Shown: piece after piece, positions 21,501-33,755 of the stretch
Layout of the letters: each line of letters opens with the position of its first letter
Numbering within the stretch: the stretch's first letter is position 1
Origin: Ptiloglossa arizonensis
Lineage: Eukaryota > Arthropoda > Insecta > Hymenoptera > Colletidae
DNA length: 64,000 nucleotides
Assembly: GCF_051014685.1 (NCBI RefSeq)
Contig: NW_027478390.1
Coordinates: forward strand, 1,834,501-1,898,500
Direction of reading: 5' to 3'
Position numbers and translations under genes: made by a program
The notes under the pieces: model-generated
Seen by the model: only the letters and a program-made list of their open reading frames with translations
Databases searched by the model: none
Told to the model about the DNA's origin: nothing

Positions 21501-24500
21501 TTCTTTGTTCGTTTCTCCGTTTCTTTGTTCGTTTCTCCGTTTCTTTGTTCGTTTCTCCGTTTCTATCTTCGTTTCTCTGTTTCTTTGTTCGTTTCTCCGT
21601 TTCTTTCTCCATTTCTCGGTTTATTTCTTCGTTTCTCCACTTATTTCTCCGATTCTCCGTTTCTTTCTTCGTTTCTCCATTTATTTCTCCGTTTCTTTGT
21701 TCGTTTCTCCGTTTCTTTGTTCGTTTCTCCGTTTATTTCTTCGTTTCTCCATTTATTTCTGCGTTTCTCCGTTTCTTTCTTCGTTTCTCCGTTTCTTTGT
21801 ACGTTTCTCCGTTTATATCTTCGTTTCTCCGTTTCTTTCTTCGTTTCTCCGTTTCATTGTTCGTTTCTCCGTTTCTTTCTTCGTTTCTCCGTTTCTTTCT
21901 TCGTTTCTCCATTTATTTCTCGGTTCCTCCGTTTCTTTCTTCGTTTCTCCGTTTCTTTGTTCGTTTCTCCGTTTCTTTCCCCGTTTCTCGGTTTATTTCT
22001 TCGTTCCTCCATTTATTTCTCCGATTCTCCGTTTCTTTCTTCGATTCTTGGTTTCTTTCTTCGTTACTCCGTTTCTTTCTTCGTTTCTCCGTTTCTTTCT
22101 TCGTTTCTTCGTTTCTTTCTTCGTTTCTCCGTTTCTTTCTTCGTTCCTCCGTTCCTTTGTTCGTTTCTCCGTTTCTTTCTCCGTTTCTCCGTTTCTTTCT
22201 TCGTTTCTCCGTTTCTTTCTCCGTTTCTCGGTTTATTTCTTCGTTTCTCCATTTATTTGCCCGATTCTCCGTTTCGTTCTTCGTTTCTTCGTTTCTTTCT
22301 TCGTTACTCCGTTTCTTTCTTCGTTTCTCGGTTCCTTTCTTCGTTTCTCCATTTATTTCTCCGTTTCTCCGTTTCTTTCTTCGTTTCTCCGTTTCATTGT
22401 TCGTTTCTCCGTTCCTTTGTTCGTTACTCCGTTTCTTTCTTCGTTTCTCCATTTATTTCTCCGTTTCTCCGTTTCTTTCTTCGTTTCTCCGTTTCATTGT
22501 TCGTTTCTCCGTTTCTCCGTTTCTGTCTTCGTTTCTCCGTTTCTATCTTCGTTTCTCCATTTATTTCTCGGTTTCTCCGTTTCTTTCTTCGTTTCTCCGT
22601 TTCTTTGTTCGTTTCTCCGTTTCTTTCCCCGTTTCTCGGTATATTTCTTCGTTTCTCCATTTATTTCTCCGATTCTCCGTTTCTGTCTTCGTTTCTTGGT
22701 TTCTTTCTTCGTTACTCCGTTTCTTTCTTCGTTTCTCCGTTTCTTTCTTCGATTCTCCGTTTATTTCTTCGTTTCTCCATTTATTTCTCCGTTTCTCGGT
22801 TTATTTCTTCGTTTCTCCATTTATTTCTCTGATTCTCCGTTTCTTTCTTCGTTTCTCCGTTTCATTCTTCGTTTCAACGTTTCTTTCTCCGTTTCTCCGT
22901 TCCTTTGCTCGTTTCTCCGTTCCATTGTTCGTTTCTCCGTTTCTTTCTTCGTTTCTAGGTTTCTTTCTTCGTTTCTCCGTTTCTTTCTTAGTTTCTCCAT
23001 TTATTTCTCCGTTTCTCCGTTTCTTTCTTCGTTTCTCCGTTTCTTTGTTCGTTTCTCCGTTTCTCTGTTTCTTTGTTCGTTTCTCCGGTTCTTTCTCCGT
23101 TTCTGGGTTTATTTCTTCGTTTCTCCACTTATTTCTCCGATTCTCCGTTTCTTTCTTCGTTTCTCCATTTATTTCTCCGTTTCTTTGTTTGTTTCTCCGT
23201 TTCTTTGTTCGTTTCTCCGTTTATTTCTTCGTATCCCCATTTATTTCTGCGTTTCTCCGTTTCTTTCTTCGTTTCTCCATTTCTTTGTACGTTTCTCCGT
23301 TTATTTCTTCGTTTCTCCGTTTCTTTCTTCGTTTCTCCGTTTCATTGTTCGTTTCTCCGTTTCTTTCTTCGTTTCTCCGTTTATTTCTTCGTTTCTCCAT
23401 TTATTTCTCCGCTTCTCGGTTTATTTCTTCGTTTCTCCATTTATTTCTCCGATTCTCCGTTTCTTTCTTCGTTTCTTGGTTTCTTTCTTCGTTACTCCGT
23501 TTCTTTCTTCGTTTCTCCGTTTCTTTCTTCGTTTCTCCGTTTCTTTCTTCGTTTCTCCGTTTATTTCTCCGTTTCTCCATTTATTTCTCCGCTTCTCGGT
23601 TTATTTCTTCGTTTCTCCATTTATTTCTCCGATTCTCCGTTTCTTTCTTCGTTTCTCCGTTTCTTTCTCCGTTTCTCGGTTTATTTCTTCGTTTCTCCAT
23701 TTATTTCTCCGATTCTCCGTTTCTTTCTTCGTTTCTTCGTTTCTTTCTTCGTTACTGCGTTTCTTTCTTCGTTTCTCCATTTATTTCTCCGTTTCTCCGT
23801 TTCTTTCTTCGTTTCTCCGTTTCATTGTTCGTTTCTCCGTTTCTCCGTTTCTGTCTTCGTTTCTCCGTTTCTTTCTTCGTTTCTCCATTTATTTCTCGGT
23901 TTCTCCGTTTCTTTCTTCGTTTCTCCGTTTCTTTATTCGTTTCTCCGTTTCTTTCCCCGTTTCTCGGTTTATTTCTTCGTTTCTCCATTTATTTCTCCGA
24001 TTCTCCGTTTCTGTCTTCGTTTCTTGGTTTCTTTCTTCGTTACTCCGTTTCTTTCTTCGTTTCTCCGTTTCTTTCTTCGTTTCTCCGTTTATTTCTTCGT
24101 TTCTCCATTTATTTCTCCGTTTCTCTGTTTATTGCTTCGTTTCTCCATTTATTTCTCCGATTCTCCGTTTCTTTCTTCGTTTCTCCGTTTCTTTGTTCGT
24201 TTCTCCGTTTCTCTGTTTCTTTGTTCGTTTCTCCGTTTCTTTCTCCGTTTCTGGGTTTATTTCTTCGTTTCTCCACTTATTTCTCCGATTCTCCGTTTCT
24301 TTCTTCGTTTCTTCGTTTCTTTCTTCGTTACACCGTTTCTTTCTTCGTTTCTCCATTTATTTCTCCGCTTCTTCGTTTCTTTGTTCGTTTCTCCGTTTCT
24401 TTGTTCGTTTCTCCGTTTCTTTGTTCGTTTCTCCGTTTCTTTCTTCGTTTCTCCGTTTCTTTCCACGTTTCTCGGCTTATTTCGTCGTTTCTCCATTTAT

Positions 24501-26010
24501 TGCTCCGATTCTCCGATTCTTTCTTCGTTTCTCCGTTTCGTTCTTCGTTTCTCCGTTTCTTTCTTCGTTTCTCTGTTTCTTTCTTCGTTTCTCCGTTTCT
24601 TTCTCTGTTTCTCGGTTTATTTCTTCGTTTCTCCACTTATTTCTCCGATTCTCCGCTTCTTTCTTCGTTTCTTCGTTTCTTTCTTCGTTACTCCGTTTCT
24701 TTCTTCGTTTCTCCATTTATTTCACCGTTTCTCCGTTTCTTTCTTCGTTTCTCCATTTCTTTCTTCGTTTCTCGGTTTCTTTCTTCGTATCTCCGTTTCA
24801 TTGTTCGTTTCTCCGTTTCTTTCTTCGTTTCTTGGTTTCTTTCTTCGTTACTCCGTTTCTTTCATCGTTTCTCGGTTTCTTTCTTCGTTTCTCCGTTTCT
24901 TTCTTCGTTTCTCCGTTTATTTCTTCGTTTCTCCATTTATTTCTCCGCTTCTCGGTTTATTTCTTCGTTTCTGCATTTATTTCTCCGATTCTCCGTTTCT
25001 TTCTTCGTTTCTCCGTTTCTTTCTCCGTTTCTCCATTTATTTCTCCGTTTCTCCGTTTCTTTCTTCGGTTCTCCGTTTCTTTCTCCATTTCTTTCTTCGT
25101 TTCTCCGTTCCTTTGTTCATTTCTCCGTTTCTTTCTTCGTTTCTCCGTTTCTTTCTTCGTTCCTCCGTTCCTTTGTTCGTTTCTCCGTTTCTTTCTTCGT
25201 TTCTCCGTTTCTTTGTTCGTTTCTCCGTTTCTTTCTCCGTTTCTCGGTTTATTTCTTCGTTTCTCGATTTATTTCCCCGATTCTCCGTTTCGTTCTTCGT
25301 TTCTTCGTTTCTTTCTTCGTTACTCCGTTTCTTTCTTCGTTTCTCCGTTCCTTTCTTCGTTACTCCATTTATTTCTTCGTTTCTCCTATATTTCTCCGTT
25401 TCTCCGTTTCTTTCGTCGTTTCTCCGTTTCTTTCTTCGTTTCTCCGTTTCTTTCTTCGTTTCTCCGTTTCTTTCCCCGTTTCTCGGTTTATTTCTTCGTT
25501 TCTCCATTTATTTCTCCGATTCTCCGTTTCTTTCTTCGTTTCTTGGTTTCTTTGTTCGTTTCTCCGTTTCTTTCTTCGTTTCTCTGTTTCTTTGTTCGTT
25601 TCTCCGTTTCTTTCTCCATTTCTCGGTTTATTTCTTCGTTTCTCCACTTATTTCTCCGATTCTCCGTTTCTTTCTTCGTTTCCCCATTTACTTCTCCGTT
25701 TCTTTGTTCGTTTCTCCGTTTCTTTGTTCGTTTCTCCGTTTATTTCTTCGTTTCTCCATTTATTTCTCCGATGCTCCGTTTCTTTCTTCGTTTCTTGGTT
25801 TCTTTCTCCGTTTCTCCGTTAATTTCTTCGTTTCTCCGTTTCTTTGTACGTTTCTCCGTTTCTTTGTACGTTTCTCCGTTTATTTCTTCGTTTCTCCGTT
25901 TCTTTCTTCGTTTCTCCATTTATTTCTTCGTTTCTCCATTTATTTCTCCGTTTCTCCGTTTCTTTCTTCGTTTCTCCGTTTCTTTGTTCGTTTCTCCGTT
26001 TCTTTCCCCG
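18571..26010 (+). repeat. Minisatellite subregion rich in tttctttgttcg and tttctcgg variants
   Basis: This stretch nearest the satellite carries many tttctttgttcg, tttctttccccg and tttctcggtttatttc units. The first units are the most mixed (ttgctttgttcg, tttttccg, cgattcacag, gtttcttcgcttctccg). Copies of longer motifs recur at about 1.1 kb: tcctatatttcaccg is at 20311 and again at 21438, with its ttactccg and gttactccg neighbours. A related tcctatatttctccg lies near 25385. No gene or unique sequence is visible. Confidence 0.85.
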
Positions 26011-26620
26011 TTTCCCGGTTTACTTCTTCGTTTCTCCATTTATTTCTCCGATTCTCCGTTTCTTTCTTCGTTTCTTGGTTTCATTCTTCGTTACTCCGTT
26101 TCTTTCTTCGTTTTTCCGTTTCTTTCTTCGTTTCTGCATTTCTTTCTACGTTTCTCCGTTTATTTCTTCGTTTCTCCATTTATTTCTCCGCTTCTCGGTT
26201 TATTTCTTCGTTTCTCCATTTATTTCTCCGATTCTCCGTTTCTTTCTTCGTTTCTCCGTTTCTTTCTCCGTTTCTCGGTTTATATCTTCGTTTCTCCATT
26301 TATTTCGCCGATTCTCCGTTTCTTTCTTCGTTTCTTCGTTTCTTTCTTCGTTTCTTCGTTTCTTTCTTCGTAACTCCGTTTCTTTCTTCGTTTCTCCATT
26401 TATTTCTCCGTTTCTCCGTTTCTTTGTTCGTTTCTCCGTTTCTTTGTTCGTTTCTCCGTTTCTTTGTTCGTTTCTCCGTTTCTTTGTTCGTTTCTCCGTT
26501 TCTTTTTTCGTTTCTCCGTTTCTTTGTTCGTTTCTCCGTTTCTTTGTTCGTTTCTCCGTTTCTTTGTTCGTTTCTCCGTTTCTTTGTTCGTTTCTTCGTT
26601 TCTTTCTTCGACTCTCCGTT
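26011..26620 (+). repeat. Minisatellite block B, copy 1
   Basis: The block begins with the unusual tttcccggtttacttcttcg and contains tttcttggtttcattcttcg, tttttccg, tctttctacg, cttctcgg, tttatatcttcg, taactccg and a run of tttctttgttcg units ending in actctccg. The same series reappears at 28611-29200. The offset is 2,600 bp, dropping to 2,580 bp after one extra unit near 26341 in this copy. Confidence 0.85.
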
Positions 26621-28600
26621 TCTTTCTTCGTTTCTCCGTTTATTTCTTCGTTTCTCCATTTATTTCTGCGTTTCTCCGTTTCTTTCTTCGTTTCTCCGTT
26701 TCTTTCTTCGTTTCTCCGTTTATTTCTTCGTTTCTCCATTTATTTCTGCGTTTCTCCGTTTCTTTCTTCGTTTCTCCGTTTATTTCTTCATTTCTCCATT
26801 TATTTCTGCGTTTCTCCGTTTCTTTCCTCGTTTCTCCGTTTCTTTGTTCGTTTCTCCGTTTATTTCTTCATTTCTCCATTTATTTCTCCGATTCTCCGTT
26901 TCTTTCTTCGTTTCTTGGTTTCTTTCTTCGTTACTCCGTTTCTCTCTTCGTTTCTCCGTTTCTTTCTTCGTTTCTCCGTTTCTTTCTTCGTTTCTCCGTT
27001 TATTTCTTCGTTTCTCCGTTTATTTCTTCGTTTCTCCATTTATTTCTCCGCTTCTCGGTTTATTTCTTCGTTTCTCCATTTATTTCTCCGATTCTCCGTT
27101 TCTTTCTTCGTTTCTCCGTTTCTTTCTTCGTTTCTCCATTTAGTTCTCCGTTTCTCCGCTTCTTTCTTCGTTTCCCCGTTTCTTTCTTCGGTTCTCCGTT
27201 TCTTTCTTCGTTTCTCCGTTTCTTTCTTCGTTTCTCCGTTTCTTTCTTCGTTTCTCCGTCTCTTTCTTCGTCTCTCCGTTTCTTTCTTCGTTTCTCCGAT
27301 TCTCCGTTTCTTTCTTCGCTTCTCCGTTTCTTTCTTCCTTTCTCCGTTTATATCTTCGTTTCTCCATTTATTTCTCCGTTTCTTTCTTCGTTTCTCCGTT
27401 TCTCCGTTTCTTTCTTCGCTTCTCCGTTTCTTTCTTCCTTTCTCCGTTTATATCTTCGTTTCTCCATTTATTTCTCCGTTTCTTTCTTCGTTTCTCCGTT
27501 TCTTTGTTCGTTTCTCCGTTTATTTCTTCATTTCTCCATTTATTTCTCCGTTTCTCCGTTTCTTTCTTCGTTTCTCCGTTTCTTTCTTCGTTTCTCCGTT
27601 TATTTCTTCGTTTCTCCATTTATTTCTGCGTTTCTCCGTTTCTTTCTTCGTTTCTCCGTTTATTTCTTCGTTTCTCCATTTATTTCTGCGTTTCTCCGTT
27701 TCTTTCTTCGTTTCTCCGTTTCTTTCTTCGTTTCTCCGTTTATTTCTTCGTTTCTCCATTTATTTCTGCGTTTCTCCGTTTCTTTCTTCGTTTCTCCGTT
27801 TCTTTCTTCGTTTCTCCGTTTCTTTCTTCGTTTCTCCGTCTCTTTCTTCGTCTCTCCGTTTCTTTCTTCGTTTCTCCGATTCTCCGTTTCTTTCTTCGCT
27901 TCTCCGTTTCTTTCTTCCTTTCTCCGTTTATATCTTCGTTTCTCCATTTATTTCTCCGTTTCTTTCTTCGTTTCTCCGTTTCTCCGTTTCTTTCTTCGCT
28001 TCTCCGTTTCTTTCTTCCTTTCTCCGTTTATATCTTCGTTTCTCCATTTATTTCTCCGTTTCTTTCTTCGTTTCTCCGTTTCTTTGTTCGTTTCTCCGTT
28101 TATTTCTTCATTTCTCCATTTATTTCTCCGTTTCTCCGTTTCTTTCTTCGTTTCTCCGTTTCTTTCTTCGTTTCTCCGTTTATTTCTTCGTTTCTCCATT
28201 TATTTCTGCGTTTCTCCGTTTCTTTCTTCGTTTCTCCGTTTATTTCTTCGTTTCTCCATTTATTTCTGCGTTTCTCCGTTTCTTTCTTCGTTTCTCCGTT
28301 TCTTTCTTCGTTTCTACGTTTATTTCTTCGTTTCTCCATTTATTTCTGCGTTTCTCCGTTTCTTTCTTCGTTTCTCCGTTTCTTTCTTCGTTTCTCCGTT
28401 TATTTCTTCGTTTCTCCATTTATTTCTCCGTTTCTCCGTTTCTTTCTTCGTTTCTTCGTTTCATTGTTCGTTTCTCCGTTTCTTTCTTCGGTTCTCCGTT
28501 TATTTCTTCGTTTCTCCATTTATTTCTCCGTTTCTCCGTTTCTTTCTTTGTGTCTTCGTTTCTTTCTTCGTTTCTCCGTTTCTTTCTTCGTTTCTGCATT
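26621..28600 (+). repeat. Minisatellite block A, copy 1 (about 1.98 kb)
   Basis: This block is repeated at 29661-31640 with a constant offset of 3,040 bp. Markers holding the offset are tatttcttca (26781/29821), tctttcctcg (26821/29861), tagttctccg (27141/30181), tctctccg (27271/30311), tttctacg (28311/31351) and tctttctttgtgtcttcg (28541/31581). It contains a nested 580-bp tandem pair. Confidence 0.9.
27261..28400 (+). repeat. 580-bp tandem pair nested in block A, with 100-bp pairs inside
   Basis: Unit 27261-27840 repeats as 27841-28400. Markers are tctctccg (27271/27851) and the gattctccg transition (27297/27877). Each unit contains two copies of a 100-bp subunit (27301 and 27401; 27881 and 27981) marked by tttcttcgcttctccg, tttcttcctttctccg and tttatatcttcg. 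The 100-bp subunit is five 20-bp units with rearranged 8- and 12-bp modules. The same nested structure sits in the second copy of block A. Confidence 0.85.
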
Positions 28601-28610
28601 TATTTCCCCG

Positions 28611-29200
28611 TTTCCCGGTTTACTTCTTCGTTTCTCCATTTATTTCTCCGATTCTCCGTTTCTTTCTTCGTTTCTTGGTTTCATTCTTCGTTACTCCGTT
28701 TCTTTCTTCGTTTTTCCGTTTCTTTCTTCGTTTCTCCATTTCTTTCTACGTTTCTCCGTTTATTTCTTCGTTTCTCCATTTATTTCTCCGCTTCTCGGTT
28801 TATTTCTTCGTTTCTCCATTTATTTCTCCGATTCTCCGTTTCTTTCTTCGTTTCTCCGTTTCTTTCTCCGTTTCTCGGTTTATATCTTCGTTTCTCCATT
28901 TATTTCGCCGATTCTCCGTTTCTTTCTTCGTTTCTTCGTTTCTTTCTTCGTAACTCCGTTTCTTTCTTCGTTTCTCCATTTATTTCTCCGTTTCTCCGTT
29001 TCTTTGTTCGTTTCTCCGTTTCTTTGTTCGTTTCTCCGTTTCTTTGTTCGTTTCTCCGTTTCTTTGTTCGTTTCTCCGTTTCTTTTTTCGTTTCTCCGTT
29101 TCTTTGTTCGTTTCTCCGTTTCTTTGTTCGTTTCTCCGTTTCTTTGTTCGTTTCTCCGTTTCTTTGTTCGTTTCTTCGTTTCTTTCTTCGACTCTCCGTT
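28611..29200 (+). repeat. Minisatellite block B, copy 2
   Basis: This is a near-identical copy of 26011-26620 lacking one 20-bp unit. Differences seen are tttctgcatttc against tttctccatttc (26131/28731) and tctttcttcg against tcttacttcg after the actctccg marker (26621/29201). Confidence 0.85.
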
Positions 29201-29220
29201 TCTTACTTCGTTTCTCCGTT

Positions 29221-29520
29221 TCTCCGTTTCTTTCTTCGCTTCTCCGTTTCTTTCTTCCTTTCTCCGTTTATATCTTCGTTTCTCCATTTATTTCTCCGTT
29301 TCTTTCTTCGTTTCTCCGTTTCTCCGTTTCTTTCTTCGCTTCTCCGTTTCTTTCTTCCTTTCTCCGTTTATATCTTCGTTTCTCCATTTATTTCTCCGTT
29401 TCTTTCTTCGTTTCTCCGTTTCTCTGTTTCTTTCTTCGCTTCTCCGTTTCTTTCTTCCTTTCTCCGTTTATATCTTCGATTCTCCATTTATTTCTCCGTT
29501 TCTTTCTTCGTTTCTCCGTT
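29221..29520 (+). repeat. 100-bp subunit in three tandem copies
   Basis: Copies start at 29221, 29321 and 29421. Each has the order tctccgtttctttcttcgct, tttcttcctttctccg, tttatatcttcg and tttatttctccg. The third copy has tctctg for tctccg and tatcttcgattctcc for tatcttcgtttctcc. The run lies between block B copy 2 and block A copy 2, where the first B-A pair has no such run. Confidence 0.85.
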
Positions 29521-29660
29521 TCTTTGTTCGTTTCTCCGTTTATTTCTTCATTTCTCCATTTATTTCTCCGTTTCTCCGTTTCTTTCTTCGTTTCTCCGTT
29601 TCTTTCTTCGTTTCTCCGTTTATTTCTTCGTTTCTCCATTTATTTCTGCGTTTCTCCGTT

Positions 29661-31640
29661 TCTTTCTTCGTTTCTCCGTTTATTTCTTCGTTTCTCCATT
29701 TATTTCTGCGTTTCTCCGTTTCTTTCTTCGTTTCTCCGTTTCTTTCTTCGTTTCTCCGTTTATTTCTTCGTTTCTCCATTTATTTCTGCGTTTCTCCGTT
29801 TCTTTCTTCGTTTCTCCGTTTATTTCTTCATTTCTCCATTTATTTCTGCGTTTCTCCGTTTCTTTCCTCGTTTCTCCGTTTCTTTGTTCGTTTCTCCGTT
29901 TATTTCTTCATTTCTCCATTTATTTCTCCGATTCTCCGTTTCTTTCTTCGTTTCTTGGTTTCTTTCTTCGTTACTCCGTTTCTCTCTTCGTTTCTCCGTT
30001 TCTTTCTTCGTTTCTCCGTTTCTTTCTTCGTTTCTCCGTTTATTTCTTCGTTTCTCCGTTTATTTCTTCGTTTCTCCATTTATTTCTCCGCTTCTCGGTT
30101 TATTTCTTCGTTTCTCCATTTATTTCTTCGATTCTCCGTTTCTTTCTTCGTTTCTCCGTTTCTTTCTTCGTTTCTCCATTTAGTTCTCCGTTTCTCCGCT
30201 TCTTTCTTCGTTTCCCCGTTTCTTTCTTCGGTTCTCCGTTTCTTTCTTCGTTTCTCCGTTTCTTTCTTCGTTTCTCCGTTTCTTTCTTCGTTTCTCCGTC
30301 TCTTTCTTCGTCTCTCCGTTTCTTTCTTCGTTTCTCCGATTCTCCGTTTCTTTCTTCGCTTCTCCGTTTCTTTCTTCCTTTCTCCGTTTATATCTTCGTT
30401 TCTCCATTTATTTCTCCGTTTCTTTCTTCGTTTCTCCGTTTCTCCGTTTCTTTCTTCGCTTCTCCGTTTCTTTCTTCCTTTCTCCGTTTATATCTTCGTT
30501 TCTCCATTTATTTCTCCGTTTCTTTCTTCGTTTCTCCGTTTCTTTGTTCGTTTCTCCGTTTATTTCTTCATTTCTCCATTTATTTCTCCGTTTCTCCGTT
30601 TCTTTCTTCGTTTCTCCGTTTCTTTCTTCGTTTCTCCGTTTATTTCTTCGTTTCTCCATTTATTTCTGCGTTTCTCCGTTTCTTTCTTCGTTTCTCCGTT
30701 TATTTCTTCGTTTCTCCATTTATTTCTGCGTTTCTCCGTTTCTTTCTTCGTTTCTCCGTTTCTTTCTTCGTTTCTCCGTTTATTTCTTCGTTTCTCCATT
30801 TATTTCTGCGTTTCTCCGTTTCTTTCTTCGTTTCTCCGTTTCTTTCTTCGTTTCTCCGTTTCTTTCTTCGTTTCTCCGTCTCTTTCTTCGTCTCTCCGTT
30901 TCTTTCTTCGTTTCTCCGATTCTCCGTTTCTTTCTTCGCTTCTCCGTTTCTTTCTTCCTTTCTCCGTTTATATCTTCGTTTCTCCATTTATTTCTCCGTT
31001 TCTTTCTTCGTTTCTCCGTTTCTCCGTTTCTTTCTTCGCTTCTCCGTTTCTTTCTTCCTTTCTCCGTTTATATCTTCGTTTCTCCATTTATTTCTCCGTT
31101 TCTTTCTTCGTTTCTCCGTTTCTTTGTTCGTTTCTCCGTTTATTTCTTCATTTCTCCATTTATTTCTCCGTTTCTCCGTTTCTTTCTTCGTTTCTCCGTT
31201 TCTTTCTTCGTTTCTCCGTTTATTTCTTCGTTTCTCCATTTATTTCTGCGTTTCTCCGTTTCTTTCTTCGTTTCTCCGTTTATTTCTTCGTTTCTCCATT
31301 TATTTCTGCGTTTCTCCGTTTCTTTCTTCGTTTCTCCGTTTCTTTCTTCGTTTCTACGTTTATTTCTTCGTTTCTCCATTTATTTCTGCGTTTCTCCGTT
31401 TCTTTCTTCGTTTCTCCGTTTCTTTCTTCGTTTCTCCGTTTATTTCTTCGTTTCTCCATTTATTTCTCCGTTTCTCCGTTTCTTTCTTCGTTTCTTCGTT
31501 TCATTGTTCGTTTCTCCGTTTCTTTCTTCGGTTCTCCGTTTATTTCTTCGTTTCTCCATTTATTTCTCCGTTTCTCCGTTTCTTTCTTTGTGTCTTCGTT
31601 TCTTTCTTCGTTACTCCGTTTCTTTCTTCGTTTCTGCATT
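29661..31640 (+). repeat. Minisatellite block A, copy 2
   Basis: The copy is near-identical to 26621-28600 at an offset of 3,040 bp. Substitutions seen include tatttctccg to tatttcttcg (27081/30121) and tttctccg to ttactccg (28571/31611). The nested 580-bp pair (starting 30301 and 30881) and its 100-bp pairs are preserved, so the block was copied after that nesting arose. Confidence 0.9.
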
Positions 31641-31750
31641 TATTTCTCCGTTTCTCCGTTTCTTTCTTCGTTTCTCCGTTTCTTTCTTCGTTTCTCCGTT
31701 TCTTTCATCGTTTCTCCGTTTCTTTCTTCGTTTCTCCATTTATTTCTGCG

Positions 31751-32700
31751 TTACTCCGTTTCTTTCTTCGTTTCTCCATTTATTTCTCCGTTTCTCCGTT
31801 TCTTTGTTCGGTTCTCTGTTTCTTTGTTCGATTCTCGGGTTCTGTGTTCGTTTCTCCGTTTCTTTCTTCGTTTCTCCGTTTCTTTGTTCGTTTCTCCGTT
31901 TCTATCTCCGTTTCTCGGTTTATTTCTTCGTTTCTCCATTCATTTCTCCGATTCTCCGTTTCATTATTCGTATCTCAGTTTCTTTGTTCGTTTCTCCGTT
32001 TCTTTCTTCGTTTCTCCTTTTCTTTCTTCGTTTCTCCGTTTCTTTCTTCGTTTCTCCGTTTCTTTCTTCGTTTCTCCTTTTCTTTCTTCGTTTCTCCGTT
32101 TCTTTCTTCGTTTCTACGTTTCTTTCTTCGTTTCTCCGCTTCTTTCATCGTTTCTTCGCTTCTCCGTTTCTTTCTTCCTTTCTCCGTGTATATCTCCGCT
32201 TTTCTGTTTATTTCATCGTTTCTCCATTTATTTCTCCGATTCTCCGTATCTTTATTCGTTTCTCCGTTTCTTTCTTTGTTTCTCCGATTCTTTCTTCGTT
32301 TCTCCGTTTCTTTCTTCGTTTCTCCGTCTCTTTCTCTGTTTCTCCGATTCTTTGTTCGTTTCTTCGTTTCTTTCTTCGTTTCTCCGTATCTTTCTTCGTT
32401 TCTCCGTTTCTTTCTTCGTTTCTCCGTTTCTTTCTTCGTTTCTCCGTTTCTTTCTTCGTTTCTCCGTATCTTTCTTCGTTTCTCCGATTCTTTCTTCGTT
32501 TCTCCGTTTATTTCTTCGTTTCTCCATTTATTTCTCCGTTTCTCCGTTTCTTTCTTAGCTTCTCAGTTTCTTTCTTCTTTTCTCCGACTATATCTTCGTT
32601 TCTCCATTTATTTCTCCGCTTCTTTGTTCGTTTCTCCATTTATTTCTCCGTTTCTCCGTTTCTTTCTTCGTTTCTCCGTTTCTTGGTTCGTTTCTCCGTT
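31751..32700 (+). repeat. Minisatellite block G, copy 1
   Basis: The block is marked by gttctctg, gattctcgggttctgtgttc, tttctttattcgtatctcag, gtgtatatctccgcttttct and tcttagcttctcag. The same series recurs from 33756, offset 2,005 bp (31811 matches 33816). The offset rises to 2,125 bp near the end because of an insertion in the second copy. Confidence 0.8.
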
Positions 32701-32740
32701 TCTTTTCTCGTATCTCCGTTTCTTTGTTTGTTTCCCCGTT

Positions 32741-33280
32741 TCTTTCCCCGTTTCTCGGTTTATTTCTTCGTTTCTCCATTTATTTCTCCGATTCTCCGTA
32801 TCTTTCTTCGTTTCTCCGTTTCTTTCTTCGTTTCTCCGTTTCTTTCTTCGTTTCTCCGTTTCTTTGTTCGTTTCTCCGTTTCTTTCTTCGTTTCTCCGTT
32901 TCTTTTTTTCGTTTCTCCGTTTATTTCTTCGTTTCTCCATTTATTTCTCCGTTTCTCCGGTTCTTTCTTCGATTCTCAGTTTCTTTCTTCCTTTCTCCGA
33001 CTATATCTTCGTTTCTCCATTTATTTCTCCGCTTCTTTGTTCGTTTCTCCATTTATTTCTCCGTTTCTCCGTTTCTTTCTTCGTTTCTGCGTTTCTTTGT
33101 TCGTTTCTCCGTTTATTTCTTCGTTTCTCCATTTATTTCCCCGTTTCTCCGTTTCTTTCTTCGTTTCTCCGTTTCTTTCTTCGTTTCTCCGTTTCTTTCA
33201 TCGTTTCTTCGCTTCTCCGTTTCTTTCTTCCTCTCTCCGTTTATATCTTCGTTTCTCCATTTATTTCTCCGTTTCTTTCT
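32741..33280 (+). repeat. Minisatellite block H, copy 1
   Basis: The block contains the rare seven-T variant tctttttttcg (32901), tttctccggttctttcttcg, and the cctctctccgtttatatc marker (33231). All recur 2,545 bp later at 35286-35825. Confidence 0.8.
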
Positions 33281-33755
33281 TCTTTTCTCCGTTTCTATCT
33301 CCGTTTCTCCGTTTATTTCTTCGTTTCTCCATTTATTTCACCGTTTCTCCGTTTCTTTCTTCGTTTCTCCGTTTCTTTCTTCGTTTCTCCGTTTCTTCCT
33401 TCGGTTCTCCGTTTATTTCTTCGTTTCTCCATTTATTTTTCCGTTTCTCCGTTTATTTCTTCCTTTCTCCATTTATTTCTCCGCTTCTCCGTTTCTTTCT
33501 TCGTTTCTCCGTTTCTTTCTTCGTTTCTCCGTCTCTTTCTCCGTTTCTCCGATTCTTTGTTCGTTTCTTCGTTTCTTTCTTCGTTTCTCCGTATCTTTCT
33601 TCGTTTCTCCGTTTCTTTGTTCGTTTCTCCGCTTCTTTGTTCGTTTCTCCATTTATTTCTCCGTTTCTGTCTTCGTTTCTCCGTTTCTTTCTTCGTTTCT
33701 CCATTTATTTCCCCGATTCTCCGTTTCTTTCTTCTTTTCTTCGTTTCTTTCTTCG

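Noticed and set aside
18332..25822. A 2,496-codon open frame beginning in the last satellite monomers
   Set aside because: It runs from satellite into the minisatellite with no change at the border. It translates to low-complexity repeats and overlaps equally long frames in other phases. It is open only because the repeat consensus cannot form stop codons.
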